The position numbers and the translations under genes were made by a program. Below, piece by piece: positions 18,317 through 27,027 of a stretch of 64,000 nt of DNA. Within the stretch, counting starts at the first letter, position 1; every line of letters begins with the position of its first letter. The notes beneath the pieces were generated by a model that saw only the letters and a list, made by a program, of their open reading frames with translations, was not told the origin of the DNA and made no database searches. Origin of the DNA: Acidobacteriota bacterium (GTDB lineage: Bacteria; Acidobacteriota; Terriglobia; Acidiferrales; UBA7541); the NCBI GenBank assembly GCA_003223215.1, contig QHYH01000097.1:3562-67561 (forward strand). The letters are read 5' to 3'.

Positions 18317-20353
18317 TTATCCGGGAATGATGCGCGGAGTCAGGAAGAACAGCAGCTCCTGAGACGACGTCGTGACGCTTCTCCTCCGGAACAGATTCCC
18401 GATCAACGGAAGGCTGCCAATGATCGGCACTTCCTGGATGTCCACGCGCTGCGAGGAGATGATCACTCCGCCGATGACCACGGTGCCGCCATCCGCCACG
18501 GTGACTTTGGTTTCCGCTGCTTGAGTGTCCAGTGCCGGGACCCCTTGAATGCGGGGAATACCTTGGTCGATCTGTGTGTTCTCGACCAGCACGTCCATGA
18601 AGATCGTGCCTTCCGCCGTGATCTGCGGCGTGACTTCGAGCTTCAATACCGCGTCAATATACTGGACGGAGATCGTGTTGTTGATGGTTGTCTGAATCGG
18701 AATCTTGGTACCTTGCTTCACCGTCGCCTTTTCGTTGTTTTGCGTGATGACCTTGGGCTTCGAGAGCAGCTTGCCTACGCCCTTGGCTTCCGCCATGGTG
18801 ATGAAAAAGTCCAGCGCAAAATTAGGCGACCGATGCGAAAAGCTGAAGGCGCTGCTCGGTGTGCCCGCAGACAAGAAGGTATTGAGCGGAGTCCCGCTAG
18901 TGATGCCATTGCCGCTTCCTGTTCCCTGACCGCAGACCACCGGCGAAGGCACAACTCCCGTCACGCCGCTGCAGCCTACCGACGGGTCGCCTCCGAAAAG
19001 CGACCGCCCGCCCGTCGTTGCGCCCGCAAACCCGAGTTCCGTTCCGATGTCCTCGGCAAAGCTGCGCGACGCCGAAACCACGCGGGCTTCGATTTCCACT
19101 TGCTGCGATTTGCGGTCGAGCTGCGCCCGCAGGTTGTCGATTACAGGTATAACCGAAGGGATGTCACGGATGATCAGGGTATTCGAACGATCATCGGAAA
19201 GGATGTCACCGCGAGCGCTCAGAAACTTCTTCAGTGTTTCCTTCAAAGTTGTTGCTTTGGCATAACTCAGAACCCGCGTGACTGTTACCGGCTCGACCGC
19301 CTCCGCCTGCGCCTTCACCAGGTCACGCTGGGACTCTGCCTCAGCCTTTAGCGTAGCCTTCGTCGCGATTCGCAGCACGTTCGCGTTCAGTTGTTTATCG
19401 AGACCGTTGTTCTGCAGCACGATGTCGAGGGCCTGATCCCACGCCACTTCATCGAGGACGATGGTCAGGCTCCCTTTGACGGCGGGGTCCAACACGACGT
19501 TTAATCCGCTGATTTCGTGGATCAGCCGGAAAAAGTCGCGCAGATCCACGTCCTTGAGGTTAACCGAGATGGGTTCTCCCGTGTACCTTGCCACCGACTG
19601 CATCGCCAGGGGTGCTGGCGTTTGCGCCGCCGAGGTGGCCAGCGTGGTTGCCGCGGTGTTGGCCTGCTGAACGGCCTGCTGGGCCGCCTGCTGCGGGTTC
19701 GGTTCCGGGCGGGCCGGCGGATCCTTCTCGCTGAACGATGCAAGCGGGGCTGAGGGCTGGGTCAGTTCGCCTGGCAAGGCAAAGCGAGGAGCAGGAATCT
19801 GGGCGGAGCGAGCAGCATGCTCCGCGGGCTTTTGCGGCGCAGGGGCGCTCGAATCGCTGCTTGGCCGCGCCGTCTGGTCATTCAGTGACGTCGTCAGCGT
19901 CGGACGCTGCGAAACACTGACCGGCGCCGATGTCGGAGTGGCAAAAGAAATGACCACCGCTTGGCCGTCCCGTGACACTTGATAAGGCGCAGCTCCCGTG
20001 AGGTCGATTACCACGCGCGCAACTTCGGGTTGATATTGGCTCATACGCACGTCGAGCACGGGAGCCGACATCCCGGGAATAACCGTCTTGCGAACGGCTA
20101 GCTTCGCCCCTACGAAGTCCAGCACCAAACGATCCGGGTGCTGCATGCGGGCCGGCCGCACGTCGAGCTTGCCTTCGCCTTCCACGCGTACCGCCGACTG
20201 TTCCGGCGCCTGAGTGATAGCCACGCTGGAAATGACCGCGGCCGACTTGCTTGCGCTCGAGGGCACCAGCGTCTGTGCCGGCACCGACGTCGGCAGCGTT
20301 AGGCTCGCGAGGATCAGGCAGCCGTACTTGAGGGCTGGCCAATTCGTCTTCAT
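18317..20353 (-). CDS. pilQ: Type IV pilus secretin PilQ
   Basis: A 678-residue outer-membrane secretin with a signal peptide ending about residue 26. An AMIN domain follows (about 45-130), then a Pro/Ala/Gln-rich linker. Next come a secretin/TonB short N-terminal domain (ISVNLKDVDLRDFFRLIHEISGLNVVLDP) and an N domain. The C-terminal secretin barrel (about 430-678) ends with VPIIGSLPLIGNLF and FLTPRIIPG. It forms the gated pore for the pilus fibre. It is the last gene of pilMNOPQ, its start overlaps the end of pilP, and a strong terminator follows. Confidence 0.95.
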   Translation of the reverse strand: MKTNWPALKYGCLILASLTLPTSVPAQTLVPSSASKSAAVISSVAITQAPEQSAVRVEGEGKLDVRPARMQHPDRLVLDFVGAKLAVRKTVIPGMSAPVLDVRMSQYQPEVARVVIDLTGAAPYQVSRDGQAVVISFATPTSAPVSVSQRPTLTTSLNDQTARPSSDSSAPAPQKPAEHAARSAQIPAPRFALPGELTQPSAPLASFSEKDPPARPEPNPQQAAQQAVQQANTAATTLATSAAQTPAPLAMQSVARYTGEPISVNLKDVDLRDFFRLIHEISGLNVVLDPAVKGSLTIVLDEVAWDQALDIVLQNNGLDKQLNANVLRIATKATLKAEAESQRDLVKAQAEAVEPVTVTRVLSYAKATTLKETLKKFLSARGDILSDDRSNTLIIRDIPSVIPVIDNLRAQLDRKSQQVEIEARVVSASRSFAEDIGTELGFAGATTGGRSLFGGDPSVGCSGVTGVVPSPVVCGQGTGSGNGITSGTPLNTFLSAGTPSSAFSFSHRSPNFALDFFITMAEAKGVGKLLSKPKVITQNNEKATVKQGTKIPIQTTINNTISVQYIDAVLKLEVTPQITAEGTIFMDVLVENTQIDQGIPRIQGVPALDTQAAETKVTVADGGTVVIGGVIISSQRVDIQEVPIIGSLPLIGNLFRRRSVTTSSQELLFFLTPRIIPG

Positions 20354-21177
20354 TGCTGTTCTCCTGAACTGGTGGAGTAAATTCGTTTGTTCACTTGGCG
20401 TTCCAAGGGCTTGCCGAAAGCATCTTTCCCTTCTTCGTGGAACGAAACGCCATCCATGGTGATCTTATCGACGCTGCCGTCATACAGGTGGTCGCCCTCC
20501 CGCAGGAAATAAGTTCTCGACTGAGGGTTCGAAACCACGGCGATCATTCCGTTCGGGGCGCGCACGATTCCGTCCAGCCGCAGTGTGCTCACTTGCAGCC
20601 CCGCTTTGCCCGGGGGAAGGTTTGGTGCGGCCTTGGCGGTCCCGTGGCTAACTAAAGACTCAAAAGGATCTCGACGCGCCGCCTTCAGTTCGCTTTCGGC
20701 TGCAGCTTTGGGTGCGCTCTCCGTACCGGCGGGTTTTTCTACAGCCTTGCCGGCAGATTTCGCTGCGGCTTTGCTCTGCTCTGGTTTCTTACTCGCCTTG
20801 ACGGGTTGTTTCGCCGGTGCCGCGGCTGTTGGTTTCGCGGCTGGCTGGGGTGCCGGCTTTGCCGTTTGCGCCGAAGGCTTCGCCGCTGCAGTCGGCGCCG
20901 GCTTTGCTGGCGCTTGCGCTGCAGGCTTGGCCGCCGTTGGCGAGGCCGGCTTGGCCGGAGTTTGCGAGGCCGGCTTGGCCGGAGTTTGTGTCGCGGGCTT
21001 TGCAGGAGCCTGCTGCGCAGGTTTTGCCGGTGGCTTCGAAGCTTGCTGCGCCGCTTGTGCCCCTTGCTCGGCCACGGAGTCTCCGGTAGCCGGCGGTAGT
21101 GGGTTCATTTGCGCGCGCAAACGTGGAGCTGCTGCCCCGATCAAAAGCCCTAGTCCGAGTGTCATTACTGAACGCAT
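20350..21177 (-). CDS. pilP: Type IV pilus assembly protein PilP with Pro/Ala/Lys-rich spacer
   Basis: A 275-residue protein. An N-terminal signal-like segment (1-22) lacks an obvious lipobox Cys, unlike typical PilP lipoproteins. Residues about 45-150 are low complexity, built on a repeated PAKPA unit. The PilP domain proper is at the C terminus (about 180-265), with LDGIVRAPNGMIAVVSNPQSRTYFLREGDHL. PilP links PilN/O to PilQ in the periplasm. It overlaps pilQ by 4 bases, and pilO starts the set upstream. Confidence 0.9.
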   Translation of the reverse strand: MRSVMTLGLGLLIGAAAPRLRAQMNPLPPATGDSVAEQGAQAAQQASKPPAKPAQQAPAKPATQTPAKPASQTPAKPASPTAAKPAAQAPAKPAPTAAAKPSAQTAKPAPQPAAKPTAAAPAKQPVKASKKPEQSKAAAKSAGKAVEKPAGTESAPKAAAESELKAARRDPFESLVSHGTAKAAPNLPPGKAGLQVSTLRLDGIVRAPNGMIAVVSNPQSRTYFLREGDHLYDGSVDKITMDGVSFHEEGKDAFGKPLERQVNKRIYSTSSGEQQ

Positions 21178-21194
21178 AGTTCGCCTATTCCCGC

Positions 21195-21839
21195 TCAGGG
21201 TTTCCCAGCCACGCTGCCAGGCTTGGCTCCCGCTGCAGGAGCCCCACCGGAATCAGCAGGCTTGGTGAAAAACGTTGTTGCCGTGAAAGTTCCGGAAACC
21301 GTCGTTCCCGGGTGCACCGGGAACTTTGTCCCCTTGGAGTTCTCGGGGGCGTCAAATGCCAGGTCGCCAACGTTGATGATTCGGGACAAGCGACCCAGCC
21401 GCCCAAAAAAGTCCAGCACGTTGAAGTATGGGCCGTCCGCCTGGATTTCAAACGGCATCTCGTAGTGATACTCCTTGGGCACAATCGCCAGCGACTTGAG
21501 GCTGCGGATCTGCACGCTCGATGCGCTCGCGGCCCCCTGGATCAGCCGGATGAACTCATCCGCTTCCTTTTCCTCGGGGACGATCGTCTTCAGCGTTTCC
21601 AGTTGCTTCGAAAGGGCATCCATCTGCTGCTTCAGTTCGCTGTAGCGCTGTTTGTACACTTGAAGCTGCGTCACTTCCTGATTCAACTGCGTCCGCTTTA
21701 CCACTGCCGCATCCACCTCGTCGCGCTCGCGGGCAATCGGCGAGCCCGGGACGAAAACGCCCAGTGCGGTGAGCACAACAGCAACGGCAACGGCCACGAG
21801 GGCCTGCATAAACACCGACATGTCGCGTAAGCTGGCCAT
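21195..21839 (-). CDS. pilO: Type IV pilus inner-membrane protein PilO
   Basis: A 214-residue bitopic protein. A single membrane helix at about 12-32 is followed by a coiled coil (about 45-95) and a ferredoxin-like periplasmic domain. The coiled coil and its VPEEKEADEFIRLIQ segment are typical of PilO. It pairs with PilN to form the alignment complex of the pilus machine. It lies 9 bases after pilN and 17 before pilP. Confidence 0.93.
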   Translation of the reverse strand: MASLRDMSVFMQALVAVAVAVVLTALGVFVPGSPIARERDEVDAAVVKRTQLNQEVTQLQVYKQRYSELKQQMDALSKQLETLKTIVPEEKEADEFIRLIQGAASASSVQIRSLKSLAIVPKEYHYEMPFEIQADGPYFNVLDFFGRLGRLSRIINVGDLAFDAPENSKGTKFPVHPGTTVSGTFTATTFFTKPADSGGAPAAGAKPGSVAGKP

Positions 21840-21848
21840 GGTCTCGCC

Positions 21849-22493
21849 TTAACCTTTCCCCGCCGGCGTCTTGGCAGCCGTGAGCGCCTGGGTGGTGGCA
21901 GGCCGGGCCTGCGCCGGCTGCGGCGGAGCGATTTCCGCCGTAATCTGGAAAACGAAAGTCTGGACGGCCTGGTTCTTGTCGTCCTGTTTGGATTCCAGGA
22001 TTTCCACCTTCTGGAAATACCCGGAACGCTTCAACGCGGTTATGAAGTTCGCCACCGCATTGATCGAGGCCGAAGCCCCATCCATCGCCAGCGTGTTTCC
22101 CTTGCGCGTCATTTGCGTCAGCCACAGGTTTTCCGTGCGCGACACCGTATTGGCCACCATGTCCAGCAGCTCTTGTCCGCCGGTGCGGTCCCGTTGCAAC
22201 TGCTCGATGGTGTTCACACGCAGCTGCAGAACCGCCTTCTGCTTTTCAAAGGCCTCGACTTGCTGCTTGGTCTGCTCGAGTTCCGTCTTCTGGATCTGCA
22301 GCGCCTTGATCTTGTTGTTTTCTTCGGTGAGTTGTTTTTCCCAGGTGTAGTAGAAAAACCCGAGAACGAGTACTCCCACCAGCACGCCGGCACCGATAAA
22401 CGCCACTGGCATGGCTCCGCCGGTGTCCACCGCCATCGTCGGCCGCCGCGAGGCCTTGGGTCGTGTTTGTCCGAGAAGGTTTATGCGAATCAT
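21849..22493 (-). CDS. pilN: Type IV pilus inner-membrane protein PilN
   Basis: A 214-residue bitopic protein. The cytoplasmic N-terminal motif MIRINLLG binds PilM. One membrane helix lies at about 28-50, followed by a coiled coil and a periplasmic ferredoxin-like fold. It is the second gene of the pil operon, starting right after pilM. Confidence 0.95.
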   Translation of the reverse strand: MIRINLLGQTRPKASRRPTMAVDTGGAMPVAFIGAGVLVGVLVLGFFYYTWEKQLTEENNKIKALQIQKTELEQTKQQVEAFEKQKAVLQLRVNTIEQLQRDRTGGQELLDMVANTVSRTENLWLTQMTRKGNTLAMDGASASINAVANFITALKRSGYFQKVEILESKQDDKNQAVQTFVFQITAEIAPPQPAQARPATTQALTAAKTPAGKG

Positions 22494-22495
22494 GG

Positions 22496-23548
22496 CTAGT
22501 CGAAGCTCCTCAGTGCCAGACCAACGGCAATCGCCAGCCGCGGCGCAATGTCGCGGATCTGATCATCGCTGTGCCGGCTGGGATTGATGAGCACTCTGCG
22601 GAATGGATTCAATTCCTCCACAGGCATGGCAAACTCTTCGCGCAGCAGGTCGACAAGGCCGGGCACCCGCGCCGTCCCTCCCGCCGCAACAATTCGCTGG
22701 ATGTTTTCGCCGCTGGCCGTGGCCCGGAAAAAGTCAAACGTCTTCTGGATTTCCAAGGTCAGAATGTCGGACACGCTGCGCAGAATCTGCTGCCTCTGGT
22801 CGTCGGTTACGCTCGGCAGCGTGTCGCCTTTCTTCAGGCGCTCGGCGTCTTCAAAGCTCAGGTCCAATTCCTTTTGCAAGGCGTCGGTGTACTGGTTCCC
22901 GCCCACGCTCACGTCGCGCGTAAACAACGGAATCCCGCCGCGCACGATGTTAATATTCATCACGCTCGCGCCGATATTCAGCAGCGCCACCGTCTGCGCG
23001 CTGTCCGGCTCGTAATTCACTTCGAAGCAGTTCTGCAGCGCGAACGCATCGATGTCCACGATCGTCGGCGTCTTTCCTGCCTGCGCCAGCACGTTGGTGT
23101 GATTCAGGATCTTGTCTTTCTTCACCGCCACAAGCAGCACGTCCATCTGCGAATCCATCGACTCGAGCAGTTGGTAGCTCAGGTTCACGTCCGCGATATC
23201 GAAGGGAATGTGCTGGCTGGCTTCCGACGGAATCCGGTCATATAACTCTTCTTCGGTCATCAGCGGCAGCGGCACGCGCTTGACGATCACCGAGTGCCCC
23301 GAAACCGAAGTCGCTACATTCTTGGTCTTGATGCGCTCCGCATCGAAGATCTTGCTGATGGCGTTGGCCACCTGGGGCGCGTCCATGATGGCGCCGTCCA
23401 CGACCGTGTCCGGAGCGAGCGATTCCATCCCGAAGCTCACCAGCTCATAGCCTGCCTTGGTGGCTTTGAGCTCCACGGCCTTGATGGAGCTGGACCCGAT
23501 GTCCAGCCCTACGATCTGCTTGCTCTTTTTCCCGCCTAGTAGCCCCAT
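22496..23548 (-). CDS. pilM: Type IV pilus assembly ATPase-fold protein PilM
   Basis: A 350-residue actin-like cytoplasmic protein with GLDIGSSSIKAVEL (phosphate-1), the VSGHSVIVKRVPLP segment and VVAAGGTARVPGLVDLL (adenosine motif). It binds the PilN N terminus and couples the inner-membrane complex to the cytoplasmic motor. First structural gene of pilMNOPQ. The motor ATPases (PilB/PilT) and the pilin are not in this window. Confidence 0.96.
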   Translation of the reverse strand: MGLLGGKKSKQIVGLDIGSSSIKAVELKATKAGYELVSFGMESLAPDTVVDGAIMDAPQVANAISKIFDAERIKTKNVATSVSGHSVIVKRVPLPLMTEEELYDRIPSEASQHIPFDIADVNLSYQLLESMDSQMDVLLVAVKKDKILNHTNVLAQAGKTPTIVDIDAFALQNCFEVNYEPDSAQTVALLNIGASVMNINIVRGGIPLFTRDVSVGGNQYTDALQKELDLSFEDAERLKKGDTLPSVTDDQRQQILRSVSDILTLEIQKTFDFFRATASGENIQRIVAAGGTARVPGLVDLLREEFAMPVEELNPFRRVLINPSRHSDDQIRDIAPRLAIAVGLALRSFD

Positions 23549-23590
23549 TGCGGCCTCTCTCTGACGATGCTTGTTCGAACTCGACCCGGA

Positions 23591-23788
23591 TTACCTGCGT
23601 CTCCCGACTGCGAGGGTCATCTTTCGCTCCATCCAGCGGTCCAGGATGGTCTTCCGCAGCTTCCAGCGATTGCCAAGCTTAAACGCCGGTATCTCCCCCT
23701 CCGTGATGTAACGGTAGAGCGTATCCGGGGAGATACCCAGGTATTGCGACGCCTGCCTTACGTTCATGACTTCGCGCGATTCAATCAC
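23591..23788 (-). CDS. Small excisionase-family helix-turn-helix protein
   Basis: A 65-residue protein that is almost entirely a MerR/excisionase-type winged helix: MNVRQASQYLGISPDTLYRYITEGEIPAFKLGNRWKL is the diagnostic segment. It lies 42 bases upstream of pilM in the same direction, and the only good promoter is ahead of it, so it is probably the first gene of the pil operon. It could autoregulate the operon. The MN at residues 8-9 could also be the start. Confidence 0.85.
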   Translation of the reverse strand: MIESREVMNVRQASQYLGISPDTLYRYITEGEIPAFKLGNRWKLRKTILDRWMERKMTLAVGRRR

Positions 23789-23893
23789 AGTGGAACGCCA
23801 CCCCGGCGGTTGAACTCACGCCCGCATTTCACAAACATACAGGTGCGCCCCATTGCGCTGCGGATCGGGATTGAGGGCACAACCCGTGCTTGC

Positions 23894-23922
23894 TTTATGA
23901 CATTGTGCGCTCCGACCGTCAA
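23894..23922 (-). promoter_or_regulatory. Promoter of the HTH-pilMNOPQ operon
   Basis: On the minus strand TTGACG (23917-23922), a 17-nt spacer and CATAAA (23894-23899) form a sigma70-like promoter about 105 bases ahead of the HTH gene. The rest of the 23789-24197 gap holds AT-rich sequence and a TAGTACTA palindrome near 23990, but no gene. Confidence 0.5.
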
Positions 23923-24197
23923 GGGGATCTATGGGTCAGTTGCCCTAAGAATACGGGTAGTTCTAGGCAGTTTGGGGGGTATTTTCGGATAGTACTACTA
24001 TACCTGTAGTGGCGTCTCGATTGCGGACACAATTAGTTGCGCTTTTTTGGCAAAGGCCAGCTGTCCCCGCGTACCGTTAATCCTTTATCTGCAGCCTCCA
24101 AAATCAAAAGCCACTATCTCTTTTTTACTCACACTATCTCCTTTTTACCCAATAATTTCCCCTATTTCTTCGATTTGTGTTCGCCCCATTTTGCGCT

Positions 24198-24218
24198 AAA
24201 ATTGACCGGAAAACGGTC
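24198..24218 (-). terminator. Intrinsic terminator after ubiD-family gene
   Basis: On the minus strand GACCG-TTTTC-CGGTC is followed by AATTTT, 20 bases after the stop of the decarboxylase gene. The stem is short (5 bp). Confidence 0.5.
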
Positions 24219-24238
24219 GTCTTTAGCCCTCGAAAACG

Positions 24239-25855
24239 TCACTCGAGCGACAGGGTTTTCCACAATTTATCCACAGCTTTCTTGGTCGCTTCATCCATGC
24301 GAATCTCATCGGGCCATGGCCGGGTGAACCCCTCGGAGGCCCATTTCCTTGTGGCATCGACCCCCATCTTCGATCCGAAGTCCTGCATCCTCGCCGCGTG
24401 GTCCAGGGTGTCCATCGGACCCAGCAAGACCTGCACATCCCGCTCCGGGTCCAGGGCACAGAGCGCCTTCCACACCACCTCGCTGTAGTTGTGTATGTCC
24501 ACGTCGTGGTCTACCACCACGATGACCTTGGTGAACATGGCCTGCCCCAGCGACCAAATGGCATTCATGACTTTTCGCGCGTGCCCGGGATAGGACTTCC
24601 GAATCGCCACAATCATCAAATTATGAAAAATCCCCTCCGCCGGCATCGACACGTCCACAATTTCCGGGTACTGCATCTTCATCACCGGCAGAAAGATCCG
24701 CTCCACCGCGTAGCCCATGTAAAAATCCTCCTGCGGCGGCGGCCCCACTACCGTCGTCAAGTAAATCGGCTCCTTGCGGTGTGTCGCGCACTCCACGTGA
24801 AAGACCGGGTACTCCCCTTCGAGCGAATAAAACCCGGTGTGATCGCCAAAGGGGCCCTCCGTCCGCAGTTCGTTCAGATTCACATACCCCTCAAGCACAA
24901 TCTCCGCATTCGCCGGCACTTCCAACTCATTCGTCTGGCACGCCACCATCTCTACCGGCTCGCGCCGCAAGAATCCCGCGAACATCATTTCGTCCAGATC
25001 CGGCGGAATGGGCAGCATCCCCGCCAGCGCCGTCGCCGGGTCCGTGCCAATCGCCACGCTCACCGGAATCCTTCCCTCCGGATTCTGCTCCCGCGCGCGC
25101 CGGAAATGCTCCGCTCCGTGCTTCTGCGTCTGCCAGTGCATTCCCGTGGTGCGCTCGTCATAAACCTGCATCCGGTACATCCCGACGTTGCGCTTCCCGG
25201 TCTCCGGATTCTTCGTAAACACCAGCGGAAATGTGATGAATCGCCCACTGTCCTGCGGCCAGCACTTCAAAATCGGAAAGTCGAACAGGTTCACATCCTT
25301 GCCTTTGCGCACGACTTCCTGGCAGTCGCCCGTTCTTACGCTCCTTGGAAAGAACGATGCGAGCTCGGCCAGCTTCGGCAGCATCTTGATCTTGTCGAAG
25401 AGCCCCTGGGGCGTCTCCATCTTCAAGAATCCCTGAATCCGCTCGGCGATCTCGTCGAGTCTATTCACCTCGAACGCCAAGCACATTCGTCCAACACTCC
25501 CAAATCCATTGATAAGCAGCGGAATCCGTGACCCTTTGGGCTTTTCAAACAACAGCGCCGGGCCCAAGCCTCCGCTCGAACCGTAAGACAGGGGGGCGTC
25601 TGACGCGACCTGGTCGAAGACCGCGGAATGTGCTCCCCCTCTCGAAGCGTGGGTGGGACCCTTGGGTCCAACATTGGATCCAGCACTAGAGTAGGCCTTT
25701 AGCCCCTGTGGAATTGCCCCTCGCCGCGCCTCGCGGCCCAGCCGCTGGACCACTTCCGTAATCTCCAGCACCGGATCCACTTCCGTGCGCACTCGCCGCA
25801 ACTCCCCTTCCTTCTCGAGCCTGCCTGTAAACTCATGCAAATTCCGATACGCCAC
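24239..25855 (-). CDS. UbiD-family decarboxylase with an in-frame 51-residue insertion
   Basis: A 538-residue UbiD-type decarboxylase. Such enzymes use prenylated FMN to remove carboxyl groups from ubiquinone or menaquinone precursors or aromatic acids. Typical segments are RNLHEFTGRLEKEGELRRV, GPALLFEKPKGS, NVGMYRMQV (cofactor-binding region) and GPFGDHTGFYS. I chose the GTG at 25855 because GGAGGGG precedes it by a few bases and the family begins at AYRNLHEF. An in-frame ATG at 25984 would add 43 unlikely residues. Residues about 47-97 are absent from relatives and look like an inserted repeat (see 25565-25717). Whether the enzyme tolerates this is unknown. No ubiX partner is adjacent. Confidence 0.9.
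   Translation of the reverse strand: MAYRNLHEFTGRLEKEGELRRVRTEVDPVLEITEVVQRLGREARRGAIPQGLKAYSSAGSNVGPKGPTHASRGGAHSAVFDQVASDAPLSYGSSGGLGPALLFEKPKGSRIPLLINGFGSVGRMCLAFEVNRLDEIAERIQGFLKMETPQGLFDKIKMLPKLAELASFFPRSVRTGDCQEVVRKGKDVNLFDFPILKCWPQDSGRFITFPLVFTKNPETGKRNVGMYRMQVYDERTTGMHWQTQKHGAEHFRRAREQNPEGRIPVSVAIGTDPATALAGMLPIPPDLDEMMFAGFLRREPVEMVACQTNELEVPANAEIVLEGYVNLNELRTEGPFGDHTGFYSLEGEYPVFHVECATHRKEPIYLTTVVGPPPQEDFYMGYAVERIFLPVMKMQYPEIVDVSMPAEGIFHNLMIVAIRKSYPGHARKVMNAIWSLGQAMFTKVIVVVDHDVDIHNYSEVVWKALCALDPERDVQVLLGPMDTLDHAARMQDFGSKMGVDATRKWASEGFTRPWPDEIRMDEATKKAVDKLWKTLSLE
25565..25717 (-). repeat. 153-bp in-frame insertion in the UbiD gene, candidate interspersed repeat
   Basis: This block interrupts the continuous family sequence between REARRG and GPALLFEKP. 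On the minus strand it begins ATTCCACAGGGGCTAAAG, which resembles an interspersed repeat I associate with Terriglobia intergenic regions (recalled, not searched). Its length is divisible by three and it contains no stop. Confidence 0.5.
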
Positions 25856-26139
25856 TCTTCCCCTCCTGAAGCGCAGGACGTGTCCGCGAGCCCTGCGGCT
25901 TCCTTCCCGAAGCGATGCTCCTGGTGCCGGGGCTTTCCCTCCTGCCTGCCCTTTCCTCGACGCGGCACACAGCACAAACCGCAAACTCTATCACGAACAC
26001 CAATACTCCCCATTGTTTCCGCGACCAAGAAGCCCTCGAAGGATTTAGTTTAGTCCGCCGGAGTTACGAACGGGTCGTCCCAGGTGTCCCTGCGGCTGTG
26101 ACAAAGACAGCGAAGCGCAAAAAAGCTCGGCGCGTACAT

Positions 26140-26214
26140 TTACCAGATGCGCCGTAAGGCTCCGTTCTTGAGAACGGGGATATAAGGCGCAGGTTTTGGT
26201 GTATCGTTCTTTTG
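26140..26214 (+). repeat. 75-bp IS605-type end remnant, copy 1 of an inverted pair
   Basis: It matches the reverse complement of 43955-44029 with only 2 differences in 75 bases, counted by eye. It contains the perfect palindrome CGTTCTTGAGAACG. Nothing else of the element is recognisable here, so this looks like a solitary end left between ubiD and the next gene. The remainder of the 25856-26301 gap shows no gene. Confidence 0.8.
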
Positions 26215-26301
26215 CGAAGTCTTGAGAAGTCGAATTGTTTTGAACGCCTTGACTGCCGGCGCCACAGGGCGGCAAAATCAAACGCGCTTGTTTGCCTCCC
26301 T

Positions 26302-27027
26302 CTAGTTTGGTCCGGCAGCCGAGCGCTCCAGTTCGCAGGTGTCCCACTGAGCGTTGGTGATCTCGTTGCGGGAAATGCCGCCCATGATTTTCTTACCTCG
26401 GTAAACCACGCAACCGTTCTGGGTACAATCGCCCAGCGACAGTGCAATGTAGTTCGCCCATTTATCGGCCTTGTCGTTCCATGGCGCGCACTCATGGGCC
26501 GGAGCGGATCCGGCGCACGAGACCAGGCCCCGATTGACGGTAATGCCGGTTACCGGGTCGCCATAATTGCCGCAGGTGAGCACGAAGGTTTGCTGATGGC
26601 CGAGGTAAATAATCGGGATGACGTCCGGCTCGCCCTCGAGAGAAAATTTCTGCGCCGGTGTGATCTTCAACGTGCCTCCGCCGTGGATCTCCACAATATT
26701 CGCAAGATAGGAAGAATTCTGGACCGGAGCAAAGTCCGGATTCCGCTCACACGCGGAAGCGATGGCCAATCGAGACATTCGCTCGCCATCCAATACGTAC
26801 GGAACCGGGAAGCGCGCCACGCACGCTTTGAATTTCCCTTCCCTGTCCGCTTGTTTCCTTGCTTCATGTTTGCGGTACAGGTGCGCGCTGAGGAAGAAGA
26901 TACCCGCGCCAAGTACCGAGATTCCCGCAACCCAGAAGAACACTTTCCGGAACGGTTTGTGGTAGACCGCAAGCACAAGAACAACGGAGGTTACTACGGA
27001 TGCGAATAGAGCTGTTCCGAGCGTCAT
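26302..27027 (-). CDS. Hypothetical membrane-anchored protein
   Basis: A 241-residue protein that I do not recognise. Two hydrophobic segments (about 3-22 and 29-47) are followed by a hydrophilic domain with several Cys residues (for example near 70, 92, 154, 172, 181, 202, 208 and 232), consistent with an exported disulfide-bearing domain. Codon use looks native. It stands alone, with the IS605-type remnant downstream and a gene-poor stretch upstream. It starts with ATG at 27027. Confidence 0.65.
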   Translation of the reverse strand: MTLGTALFASVVTSVVLVLAVYHKPFRKVFFWVAGISVLGAGIFFLSAHLYRKHEARKQADREGKFKACVARFPVPYVLDGERMSRLAIASACERNPDFAPVQNSSYLANIVEIHGGGTLKITPAQKFSLEGEPDVIPIIYLGHQQTFVLTCGNYGDPVTGITVNRGLVSCAGSAPAHECAPWNDKADKWANYIALSLGDCTQNGCVVYRGKKIMGGISRNEITNAQWDTCELERSAAGPN

